Assembly (NCBI GenBank): GCA_019096065.1
Contig: JAGUCH010000005.1
Span: 4,402,001 to 4,466,000 of the forward strand
DNA from: Paracyclopina nana
Taxonomy: Eukaryota > Arthropoda > Copepoda > Cyclopoida > Cyclopettidae
Direction of reading: 5' to 3'
DNA: 64,000 nucleotides
In this document: positions 1-11,000 of the stretch, piece by piece
Layout of the letters: every line of letters begins with the position of its first letter
How positions within the stretch are numbered: position 1 is the stretch's first letter
Program-made: the position numbers and the translations under genes
The notes under the pieces: model-generated
The model's database searches: none
The model's input: the letters and a program-made list of their open reading frames with translations, nothing else
Told to the model about the DNA's origin: nothing

Positions 1-2
1 GG

Positions 3-971
3 CCTATGGAACTTTTGTCACCCAAACGGATGATGGGTAGTTGCAGCATGGGAACTCCCTCGGCCAGCGACGAGGAGGACGAAGAAGCTCTTCAAAGGCG
101 ATTGACGCTGGAAAAACTTCATGCTGAAGAAAGGGGACGAGCTAATCAGTTGCTATTACAAAAGTACGAGCAATCCGGAGAATTTGATGAGAGTGACGAA
201 GTTGAGGAGAATCCTGCCCTTCATGAGCGAGCTGCTCCGGATGGTCAACAAGAAGAGGCCAAGGTGGAAGCATTCCTGGATGAAATCGAGGGAGAGACTC
301 TTGGACAGATGCTTAACTACTTGTCTTCAGAGCTGGAGTCTTCTGACGATGCGGATGCCGAGCTTCAACAAAGAAGAGCAAAGCAGATTGATCATGTTTT
401 TTCGGAAATCACCAAAGTGACTCAAGCTGCAGTTGACAGATACGTGGATGGTATTCTCCTCAATACAATTTACAAAAAAGCAGGCCAAAAAGCTGACAAG
501 GAGACCGAAACCAAATTTGAAAATGCAAAGCTGCGTCGGTCATCCACTTCTGACTTGGAGCATCAAAGTTTGTCTTTCGATATCAGTGACCATGCCAATA
601 ACGCCAAAGGAGGAAATCAACAAATTAGGAAGAAAGTTAAAGACTTTCAAAAGAAACATTTACTCGCTGCTCACGAAGCGCTTTGGGGAGTTTTGGCTGA
701 AATGCGCAACCAGGGAGAGGTACTATTTTCTTTTAATTACCAGGAATTCTGCGCAGCATGAAATAGGTAGTCTAGACTTACACGTGACGATCTCTTCCAG
801 ATTAACAATGAAAACAAGCACGAGACAGAAGAACAAATCAGAGAAGCTCTTAAATCTCTGATGAAGCCAGAGGAAGTGGAGGAAGAGTTGAGGAGGGCAA
901 TTGAAGGGCTGAATCTAGAGGATGGACCCGGAAATGATAACACTTTTCATCGGCAAGATAACACTGATTGA
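3..971 (+). CDS. CFAP91: CFAP91-like (MAATS1) axonemal protein, 3' part
   Basis: C-terminal portion of a protein resembling CFAP91, a radial-spoke/calmodulin-associated complex protein of motile cilia and sperm flagella. Two exons are visible, 3-719 and 801-971, joined in phase 0 across a GT-AG intron. The frame is already open at base 3. The ATG at 6 is probably internal because family members are about 750 residues and the start would lie left of the window. Family-like cues are GETLGQMLNYLSSELE, HVFSEITKVTQAAVDRYVD and KKHLLAAHEALWG, which match my memory of the CFAP91 C-terminal helices. The protein is acidic and helical, ending in a Glu-rich tail. Its stop lies 38 bp from the stop of the convergent MLH3. 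The family call rests on remembered similarity; another coiled-coil ciliary protein is the alternative. Confidence 0.65.
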
Positions 972-1009
972 AAGTAAAAATTAGGGTTTTTTTCAATATA
1001 AATATTTGA

Positions 1010-4000
1010 CTAATTCATGCACTGATGCAGAGAATAAAAGCTAATTTTGGTCTTTCCATCATTACGAGAGAGTTTAGAAAGGTCTACTAGGGGAGCAACA
1101 GAGGGCCTACCATGGGCACACTGGAAAGGAGCCTCACATGTGCTAAGCTCCTGTAAAAAAGTACTGCATTCCTCTTTTGTCAGCTTGTCTCCAAACATGA
1201 TGGCACCTGCAAAAAGCATCATTATACGCATGGCAATAAATTTCACAATTTATCAACCTACTTCTGCAAGCTTGAGAGTTGAGCACATTCCTTATGGTCT
1301 TCGGTAAAGTAAACATTCCACCTTTGGTCGTCAGTAAACTTTGAGCCAACTCTTTTGCGAGATCATTGGTAAGCAGACTTAAGGACGAGGCTCGATTGAA
1401 ATGCTTCTCCGAGGCCTCTCTTCTTAAGAAACAGGCTGGCACTCCAACAGCAAAAATCGTTTCATCTATCTGTACATCATCGTTTTCCTCGCCCAAGTGT
1501 GTGTGATTCAAAATTAAGCCTAATTTGTGGCATTTTTTTCGATACGTTCTGAGAATCCTCTTTTCGGTCGAATTAACATCCAACAATATAGGCTCCTCCA
1601 GGTACGAAATGTGCACAGTGCTTTGATCAGTGAAATTTTCTATAAAGAGAATACTTCGGAATAAGAAGTTTTCTTTTTAAATTACCTGAATAGTAAATTA
1701 CCTGCCATTAGGGCTTCAAGGCGAATTCGTTCGTGAACTGCATGCTGATCTAACATAAGTAGCATTTTTGATTGAGTAGTTGCCTCCGTGAGGCTAACAC
1801 AAATAAACTTTAAATCAACTTGGCCAATTAGTGTCATCATAGGAATTTGAGATTTGTCAAGTTGCCATGAATTTGCAAAGAGAGGATTGTTTCTGAAAAT
1901 AATATAAATGATCATTTCTTTTAAGAACGACTCGATAGAAGCTTGAGTACCTGCAGCTTTTTTCAAAGTATGATGATTCATCCATGAACGAGGTTCCTTC
2001 CATTAGTAGTATTGGATTCACCCAATCAATAGGAAGGCAAGAAGAAATACGAGTATTTTCGGCTTTCTTTGCGGAAACTTTAGCTCTTTTTGACTTTTCA
2101 ATGTATGGTGTAGTTCCTGATGGCAATGGCCACAGCTTCTTCGTTTTGCGCTTTTTACTTGAGCTTTGGGGGAATGTTTCTTCCGGAGTACGTTCGGCTA
2201 GTGTTCTGCCCTCACCTTGATTAAAGTTAAGAGCCCTTTTTGCTGAGCCAGTTAGCGGAAAGGTGGGAGCCTTGGTCTTCTGCGAAGCTGCAAATGCTTC
2301 TTGAGCATCCTTGAGAGCGGAAGATATGACATTTAAGGTAGCATCGTGGTTCGATTGATTGCCAATAGCATCCGCTTCAATGCAATCTAAGTCACAGGAG
2401 GTGGAGTGAGCAATATTTTGGGATTGTTCTTCGGAGGCTACTGGCTCAAATACCGCTTTATGACAAGATTCTGGTATCATTATAGGATAATCAAGGCGAT
2501 TAGGTAGGGCAGGTTCGGCAAAATCAAAGTTTGGTAAGCTTGGTTCATGCATCTGCATCAAGAATTTACGAGCTGCTTGTACTCCCAAATCGTAAGTTGA
2601 CGGAGAAGAGATGCTTTCACACACTTGATAAGAGGGCTTTGGTGAGATTAATTCAAGGCCGAATTGTTTGTCACCCATCGTACTTCCACAACTGATGTTT
2701 CCTGTGATATTGCTACCGTGAAAGTCAGAGCTTGAAGTGCTATAGGAGGCAGCCTCGTTAATCTTTTGCGCTGATACCATGTGCTCATTGATAGTGTTTT
2801 CTTCAGAAGATCTGGATTTCCCTGCTGAAGGTGCTGATAATGTTGCTGTTACCAAACTTAGTCGTCGCAGTCTTTCAGAACTTGGCCCACACTTCTCTTT
2901 AAGGTCATGTAAAAATCTTGGCAACAGTGACCCTTCTCCAGTAAATTTTCTGCTCCTAAGGTCATTCCTGAAAGATTGATCCGACTCAATGACAATCTTT
3001 TCACTTGATTCTTTGACAATGTTGCGATTCTTTTTTGTTGCTCGCATTCCATGTCGTGATCCATGCCAATTTCCAGTCGATAATGTCTTTTTAATTTCGA
3101 CTTGGGAAAAGGAAGGCACCTCGCTGATTGGTTGGACTCCTGTAATGTTCGGCATGTAGTCATTGACACTATTTTCGGTCACCTGGACAGTCTCTTTTTC
3201 TGTAGCGTATGCTTTGGGGACCACTAGATGGTTCTGGCCAAGAAAATCACTAATTGCATCGTGAATAAATGTTGACACTCCACTCCAGTCCTCAAATTCA
3301 ATCTCTGTTTTCCTTGGCTCAAAAGTTATGTCAATCTCTTTCAGAGGACATTCGATGAAAATAAGAAAGCAGGGGTAGCGCTGCAATCTTGATTGCAGAG
3401 GGCTGCTGCCGTCATTCATCAGCAAAGGACCGTCGTACATTTTTTGTTTTTTAGACCTTACTATTGCACTGTCCTTCAGGGCCCGGCAGATTATTTTAAG
3501 AAGTCGAGACCTCTTCACCCATCGTTTGTTCACAAAAACAAACTGTTTCGAATTGTTTGTATGGCTCAAGCTTGAAATAAAGCCCCTGAGTTTGATAGCC
3601 TTGTGAGTTGCTGATATTTCCAAAAGATTGGAATCATCCCATTCAAAATTATCGGAGGTGTGCAGTTTCAAGAAAGCCTCTTTGAAGCTTGTTGTTCGAG
3701 CTGACTGAACAAGCTTTTCTCCACTTGATTCGTCACGAAGAGTTAAGGACACGTGAGGATGTGAGAGAGCTATTGCAATAAGGGCATTTTTTACGTCTTC
3801 CAATTCCAAGGCCAGATTCAATGCCTTCCTCCTATAACCAATCTCTTACTATAATCCATGTCTGTGAACGAAGGTAGCCATATTTTTGTCATACCTTATT
3901 GGTAAATTGTAAAAGAAGTCGCCGACTATCACAGTCGTTCCACAAACACTTCTTTGAGAGCTCGCTTCCTCTACAGCTTTCTGCTTTCCTCGAACAAATA

Positions 4001-4559
4001 CAGCGACATAAGTTTTTTCATTAGTGCTCGCTCTAGAAATGATCTGAAGTATCGAGGAAATTTGCCGTATGCTAGCAATCGCTTCTCCTCTGTAGCCATG
4101 GAATTCAAGGCAGCCCTCCTCTATGTCACTAATTTGCTTGCATTTACTCGTCATATACCTAAAATTCAAAAATTCAGTAGAATTGACTTTTCAATCATTG
4201 GAAATATCTTACCTTCCTCCAATTTTTTTCATGTCACTAGGATTTATTCCATTGCCATTGTCGATAACTTCAACTTTAAGCAGCTCTAAATCAACTCTTA
4301 CAGCTATGCAAGATGCTTTCGCGTCAATAGCATTGTAGACCTAGAAAGGAAATTTTATATTGAAAAGACCGAAATCAAGTCGGATAATTACCAGTTCTTC
4401 AATGCATTGGGTGAATGACGAAATGGCCACTCCGGCTCGCAAATGCGATCGCAGAGCAGAAGGGATTTTCTCGATGGATCCAGCTTCCCCGGGGCTGTTT
4501 TCATTCATGCTTTCTATAAATAGAACAGCAACACTAGAAACAACAACAGGTAGACTCAT
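1010..4559 (-). CDS. MLH3: DNA mismatch repair protein MLH3
   Basis: MutL homologue that, with MLH1, forms the MutL-gamma endonuclease used in meiotic crossover resolution and mismatch repair. Exons (minus): 4559-4392, 4340-4213, 4158-3895, 3831-1951, 1892-1702, 1639-1262 and 1206-1010. The phases close to 1068 aa. The GHKL ATPase motifs are visible: EELVYNAIDA near residue 54, DNGNGI at 83-88 and GYRGEA at 120-125. The transducer region contains VFVNKRWVKRSRLL. The middle is poorly conserved and Ser-rich. The C-terminal nuclease motif DQHAVHERIRLE lies near residue 862, followed by ACRSAIMFGDKL and CAHGRP near 1033, so the metal-binding site looks complete. MLH3 is favoured over PMS2 by the CAHGRP form and flanking residues. 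The second Met, 18 codons in, is an alternative start because the N-terminus is longer than usual. Confidence 0.92.
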
Positions 4560-4571
4560 TTGGCTGAGAAA

Positions 4572-4799
4572 ATGAGAGGCACTGCAACCTTTTTTGGCTG
4601 GATTTTGGTGACCTTATTTGCCACGGCTCAAGGTCAAGCCTATCAAGGCCTCCTACCTGCTCAAATATCTCCCCACGAGTTGGCAGGGATTGACCTCTAC
4701 TTGGATACGATCATGGAATTTGCCATTTGGTGCATCACCATAGCCTTGGCGCTACCACTAGTGAGGATTGATTTCTTGAGCGTCTTCAGAGCCTCTTAG
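4572..4799 (+). CDS. Small hydrophobic ORF, possible membrane or secreted peptide
   Basis: A 75-codon ORF beginning 12 bases from the divergent MLH3 start. An in-frame ATG at 4560 gives 79 codons. It opens with a signal-like stretch (MRGTATFFGWILVTLFATAQG) and has a second hydrophobic run, IMEFAIWCITIALALPLV, near the C-terminus. A possible splice donor (CTA then GTGAGG) overlaps the end, so this could be the first exon of a longer gene, but I found no convincing next exon. I do not recognise the product. Its tight head-to-head position with MLH3 suggests either a shared bidirectional promoter or a chance ORF. Confidence 0.3.
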   Translation: MRGTATFFGWILVTLFATAQGQAYQGLLPAQISPHELAGIDLYLDTIMEFAIWCITIALALPLVRIDFLSVFRAS

Positions 4800-5413
4800 C
4801 CAATTGGTTTTTAACGCCCTCGCGATTTAGCGTACAAATATCATTGTTTACAAAAATAATAAGACGATCAAAATAAAGCACGCAACCTCCAATCGGAACA
4901 TTTCCATTTATCTCTTTTACGACATTTTTGACTATTATTGGCGACACAGTAGACACTGCTACTCCCAAAAAATTAATAATCGATTTATTCAATAAAATTC
5001 CACTGATTAGTTGCATGAAAACTCAAAAAAGCTAATGGAAGTCAGAAAGTTCGCTTTATGTGTCCAAGCCTTTTCTTTTGGTGAAATACGAAAATGATGT
5101 AATTTCAATTGCGAGTCTACAAGCAACAATGCAACATTCAATTTTCGAACAATCTCGAGCAAGTTCAAGTGTACTCTCAAATCTCCTTAGCGGGCATGGC
5201 AACAGACTAGCCAGTTGATGTATGTACGCCGGTGTGGCAGTGGCTGATCACGTGAGAGGACTCGGATTTCTCACGCGCGCACGTACTGCACGCAGCTGCA
5301 TCAAGCGCAAGCCGAATAGGCAATAGCGGAATAGCCGATCTAGCTTACTCTGCCTGAGCTAAGTAAGTTTCCATTTGCAGCCCACAAACTGGTTTTTTGC
5401 TTACTGACTCCCA
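4800..5413. other. Intergenic region upstream of pyruvate kinase
   Basis: No convincing coding signal. The left part is AT-rich; the part from about 5220 is more GC-rich and carries a palindromic E-box TCACGTGA at 5248-5255 and several CpG-containing words (ACGCGCGCACG). This is the likely promoter and 5'UTR of the downstream kinase. No TATA box is obvious. Confidence 0.35.
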
Positions 5414-7457
5414 ATGAGTTCTTCCACTACTCCTTACTCGTCCTATCTGCGAGTACAAAGCACCATGGAAGACGCCTATGTAAGTATCTTTGACTCATGT
5501 CGAGTGACATCCTCTTTTAACTCACTTTTTGGTTCACAGTCAACTTTGCCTGTGGCTGACAATGAGGTGCCCTCGAGCCAACGTCGGGCCCAAGGGGCCT
5601 CGACCACCGTGGACTACTTGTCCGAGCTGCACATCATGAGCAGACCCGCTAGGGTGAGGCTGTCCGGCATTGTCTGCACCATTGGGCCGGTATCCAGGGA
5701 CCCTGACTTTCTGTATGACATGATTGATTGTGGCATGAACATTGCCAGGATGAACTTCTCTCACGGGTCTCACGAGTACCATGGACAGACCATTGCTAAC
5801 GTTCGCAAGGCTACTGAAAAGTATGCCAATGACAAGGGCTTTATTCCATCCGTTGCCATTGCTTTGGACACCAAGGGGCCTGAAATCAGGACTGGCATCC
5901 TTGAGGGCGATGATGGTCGCAAGGAGGTCATTCTTGAGACTGGCAGCAAGATCAGGATTACGACTGATGATGCTTTTAAGGAAAAGTGCACCAAAGAGCA
6001 AATTTGGGTGGACTATAAAAACATCACCAAGGTCTTGACCCCTGGAAGGAGGATTTTCATTGACGACGGTCTCATCTCGGTCATTGCCAAGCAAATAGGT
6101 ATCCAATATAGAGATTTTGATAGCAAGCCCTACCAAAAAGTTTTCCTGCTTGGTGAAAGTTTTACCTCTTTTCCGTGGGATTTAAGGGCTTTTTTGGTTT
6201 GCCCTTTCACAACACCGGTTTTCCTCTTTTTTCCACTCTCTAGATCAAAGTTGACAAACATTGTAATCACGTATTTGATCCTTTGATTAAGCCATTTCTA
6301 CTTGTTTTGTAGGAGATAACTTTATCGATGGTGAAATTGAGAATGGGGGTAATCTTGGGTCTCGCAAGGGATGCAACCTTCCTGGCACTGACTGTGATTT
6401 GCCAGCTGTGTCTCAAAAGGATAGGGAAGATTTGCTGTTTGGTGTTGAGCAGGAGGTGGACATGGTTTTTGCATCCTTCATCCGTGATGCCAATGGTGTT
6501 AAGGAAATTCGTCAGGTTTTGGGCGAGAAGGGAGCCAGCATCAAGATCATCTCCAAAGTGGAGAATATGCAAGGAGTCAACAACATTGACGAGATCATTG
6601 CCGAGTCTGATGGGGTCATGGTGGCAAGGGGTGACATGGGCATCGAGATTCCTCCCGAAAAGGTCTTCATTGCACAGAAGCAGATTATCGCCAAGTGCAA
6701 CAAGGCTGGAAAGCCTGTGATTTGCGCCACTCAGATGTTGGAATCCATGGTTAAGAAGCCAAGACCAACCAGAGCAGAAGGATCTGACGTGGCTAACGCC
6801 ATTTTGGATGGCACTGACTGTGTAATGCTCTCTGGTGAAACAGCTAAGGGAGATTATCCCTTGGAGTGCATCAAGACCATGGCAAGCCTCTCTCGCGAGG
6901 CTGAGGCTTGCCTATGGAATCAAAGGTTTTTTGAAGACCTCTTGAGATCTGTAAGCATAATCTGTTTAACCTCAGAAATTCCATTTTTACACTTTTTCAT
7001 GTAGGAGCAAGGCACCTCGTGGGATGACACCCAAACCACTTCCATTGCTGCCGTGCAAGCCTCTTACTGCAGCAGTGCAGCTGCTATCATCGCCATTACT
7101 ACAACTGGAAAAACTGCCCGCATTTGTGCCAAGTACAGGCCTCACTGCCCCATAGTGGCAGTCACTCGATATCCGCAAGTTGCTAGACAGCTTCACCTTC
7201 ATCGAGGAATCATTCCTCTCTACTACAAAGGTCATTGTTGCTACAATCCGTCTGAAGCCAGCTTTTAAAAAACAAGTTTTCTTACAGAGGGCCGGCTTGA
7301 GGACTGGACTCGTGATGTTGAGGAGCGAATCCAATGCGGCATTGATCTTGGAAAAAGGAATGGTTTTATCAGGTCTGGCCAATCCATTGTTTGCATTACG
7401 GGATGGAGAAAGGGTGCTGGCTCTTCCAACACTATCAGAATCTTGACTGTAAAGTGA
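5414..7457 (+). CDS. Pyk: Pyruvate kinase
   Basis: Cytosolic glycolytic enzyme converting phosphoenolpyruvate and ADP to pyruvate and ATP. Exons: 5414-5479, 5540-6098, 6313-6950, 7005-7230 and 7288-7457, giving 552 aa, slightly longer than the usual 520-540. Visible signatures include [22 protein letters not shown], the catalytic-Lys region [24 protein letters not shown] and [16 protein letters not shown]. The C-terminal regulatory domain ends with [17 protein letters not shown]. The first exon encodes a Ser/Thr-rich leader; an internal Met (MEDAY) is an alternative start. The first intron is 60 nt, a multiple of three, and has no in-frame stop, so retention would insert 20 residues. The fourth intron uses a weak GTCATT donor, chosen because it restores the family sequence. 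AATAAA overlaps the stop region near 7457. Confidence 0.95.
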
Positions 7458-8060
7458 ATAAATAGTATGTATTTTCTCATTTTTAGAACATTTCCAAAAA
7501 GTTATACTGACAATAGTATATTTCTTCTCCTTCTGCAGCAGCTAAGACGTCGTTGCAAAATTAATTATTTAAGCGAAGGGCGAAATAGAGCGTGCAGATA
7601 AACCGTTTAGCTACATTTGCGCGTAGCCCATAAAAATAGTTCTTCGATTTGGGCACTTTGTTACCTAGCTGCTGATCTTAACAAGCACGATTTCTGGGCA
7701 ATTTTATAAGAAAGTAACGAAAAGTCGTTGATTAACAGTAGTAGTAGTAATAGTTATGCATCAGAAAATTGTTCAAGGGATTTTGGCAATCAAGTTTTCA
7801 CCTTGAACGGCTCGTTATCATAGAATTTTTTCTCTTCCTGATGCTGCAACAATAAACAATGTAATCATCGACGACGATGATGAAATGGCTAGCAGACAAC
7901 AACTAAATTAATTTTGTTTAAGCGGCATTTTTCCTCTAACTCATAATTTTTGTCTTCAAAATAATTCTGGGTCATTTGGGATACTCGATTCTCATGGCAA
8001 CTTCTTTTTCGTTTCGTGGTGACAAACGTGACAGATCTTTTTCATAGCAACTCAGTGGCA
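7458..8060. other. Intergenic region between convergent Pyk and peroxidase genes
   Basis: AT-rich and without a supported gene. It holds a polyadenylation signal AATAAA at the Pyk end and a short imperfect GTA-rich run near 7738-7752. Nothing else stands out. Confidence 0.4.
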
Positions 8061-11000
8061 TTAGATGCCAAAAAGTTCCGTAAAGTTGGGCAGTCTCGGG
8101 ATGAATGTGAAAATTGGCCTCGGCTGTCTGGTCGGGTTAACTTGAGGAATTTGAGCATTCGCATTTGCCGCTCCATTAATTGGTGCTTGTTGAGGTGGAG
8201 GCGGAGGAGGAACTATGCCTGTTGCTCCGCTCGCCGTCAGCGGAGCATTGGGAGGCCTTGGAGCCCTGGGTGGACTTGGTGGCACCGGAGGCGAAGCAGG
8301 TGCTAACAGAGGACCTCCTGGCCTTCCCAATGCTCCAATGGCTGACGTGGGAGCTCTGAATGGCCGCCCATTATTATTATTAGTGTTTGTTATAGTGGCA
8401 GGCACAGCCGTTGGGGTAAGAGCCAGGTCACTGGCCTCAAAGCTTCCTACCACGTCATCCAAGATCTCCTCGTCGTCATAGAATCCGGGAGCTTGTAGTG
8501 TATCAGATTCGATGAAGAAGTTTTGGTGTGGTCTTTGTTGTCCACCTCCCTCAGGGTCAAGCGCATTGAGAACGAATGAGCATTGAGTCTTACAGATATT
8601 ATCTCTGCTGACGGCCTCGAATCCGAATTCGCTCACGAGTTGGGGACAATTGTTGATCTTGAGTGATTGGCAGTGAGCCTGGAAACAAAGTCATGAAAGC
8701 CATTTCCACATTTAGAACTACTTGACGTGCATATGCAGAGTGTCACTCACCCCTTCTTTTGTGCAAGTACAGCTAGTGCAAGGGGATATTTTCCTGGAGG
8801 AGCCAAGTTCAATGTCGAGTCCATTGACTCTGCATTGCGTCACTTCTTCACGCCAATGGCTCAGATCCAAATATGGAAGTGAGTGGCACGGAACACGTGG
8901 ATTTCTGAAATATTTTTCAAATATGATCATCAATTAACGAGTTGGATGATAAAAAAATCCCTCTACGATTTTCTAAAAATCCTTGCTATGTTTTCTATAC
9001 CACACTCAGAAATCAATAGATGCAACTTTAAAGGCATTCTTAGATCAAAGCTGGAGGTGGTTGTAATAATAAAGGGATTTTTTTTGCCACGAGCTAAAGC
9101 TTTAACCAGCTGTTGGTATTTTTGCAGTAAACTGTACAGTAATTTTGTAAAAGGTTACGGTGCATGGCTGGCTGGCCACGCAAGTTTTCCAATTTCTCTT
9201 ATGTATGCGTTAGCCGACTTACAGGAATTCGTGTGGTTGGTCAAATATTGACCTCTGGATGTCACCAACAATATCGCAATTCTCGCAAATGATTTTCGAC
9301 AATGTGATCTTCCGAATCTCGGTGAGTTGAGCCTCGCTGAACCTGGTGCCCGGCAGGTTGTTCTCGTACCAGAATCGATCGCATCTTTTCAACTTTTGGA
9401 ATTGGATGCCAATAATGCAGGCAAAGGTAGGCCCAACCAAGGCCCCCTGGAGAGGCGTTTCACTCAGCGCCCCGGTAAATAAATCAATGTCATCGACATG
9501 GCCATAAACTTGGCGCAATCGTTTGATGACGTCCAGGCTAATTTCCTGGTCCAGGTCGCTGAAATCAGCGGCCTTTTTGAGGTTGCAAGCCACTCTGTAT
9601 TCGTTGTAGGGTCTGAGGCCATGATCTCGCCCTCTTTGTATGTTAAGTGCAGCCAAATCGAGGCCACTATAGCGAATGCCCCTTTCTTCAAACAAATGGT
9701 TGGTAATTTCGCCAGACAAAAATTGGTCGAGGTTTTCCATGGGAGTGCTGACAAGGCCTCTCATCATCTGTTTGGAGGAAAAAGTAGGCGGAATGAAAGC
9801 TTGCCTGCAGCAGAGAAAAATGAAGGGAAAATTGCTGCTGTTACATACCTCGTCTATCATGGTGCTTTCATAAAGCATGTCAGGGTTGAAAAATCCATCT
9901 CGCAGGCGTATGTGACTGTGCATCTCTTTGAAGTCAGGTGACATCCTTGTCAACATTGGCCTAATAAGCGAGTGTCCAAAGCGGAACGCGGCTGTGGCAA
10001 ACTCATTAAAAATGCCTGGGTTGCACGTTGCATCGTAGTCGGAAGCGTAGCCTTCTGTGTTCACTCGCAGGTTGTACAAGTTCATGTAGTTCCAGCCAAT
10101 TACCTAAAACATGCCATTGATGCAGCCCGTCTGCGAAAATTGCCATTAAGTGCTAGCTTCTGATGCTTACCCTTGGAAGAAATTCATTGTAAGTCGTGTG
10201 TTGCATAATTGCTGCCATGATGTGTCGTCCTTCCTGGTAAAGCACTTCGTCATTCCAGTGAGGATTAACTCGCTACAAAAGAGGAGGGTCGCACAATAGA
10301 TGTTACTAATCCACCACGGTGATATCAGCAAATTCCCACTAATTACCTTCAGGTGGGAGGTCAGTCTGTTGTGCTCGCGCAAAAAGATTGTGTGCATCGC
10401 TGCCAATCCAGGCTGCTCGCTCACCCTGGCATCTCCGCCATAAAAGCAATATCCCGAAGCGGCCTTGCATTCCTTATTCTTCGTTGTCTTGGGTAACAGA
10501 TGCTTGCCTCGGCCGGTGGATGGAAGGCTCGTATTTAATCTGCCATCAAAGCCCTCTCGCAAATCTGCTGAGTCGCATTTGTCGTTGCCATAGATCTGAG
10601 AGGCATCGATAAAGGCAGTGTTCTGGTTGACTTGCTCCCTTGGCCCGAGCCTTTGTTGGCCAGGCAGGGACCTCGTGAAAGCAATACAGTGGGGCCGACC
10701 GCTCGTGGTATTCAATGCTGGGAAATACGGGTCGTTTTTCGGCACTGGGATGGGCCAGCACTCTGGATGAACCGTTTGGGCAGAATCGCATCCTCGGCAG
10801 TCCAAAATGGAGTCAGGGAAGCCCTGCAAACGAGACAAAAACTCAATAAAAAATTTTCCCACAAACCTTTAGAAGTAAATGGACCTTGTTGATTGGTGTA
10901 AGGGTTATGTCATGATCTAGGAACTGGCCATATTGCATCAACATTAGGGTATACCGTCCGTGCAGATGAGAAACGTCGGCATGCACCACAATGGACACCA

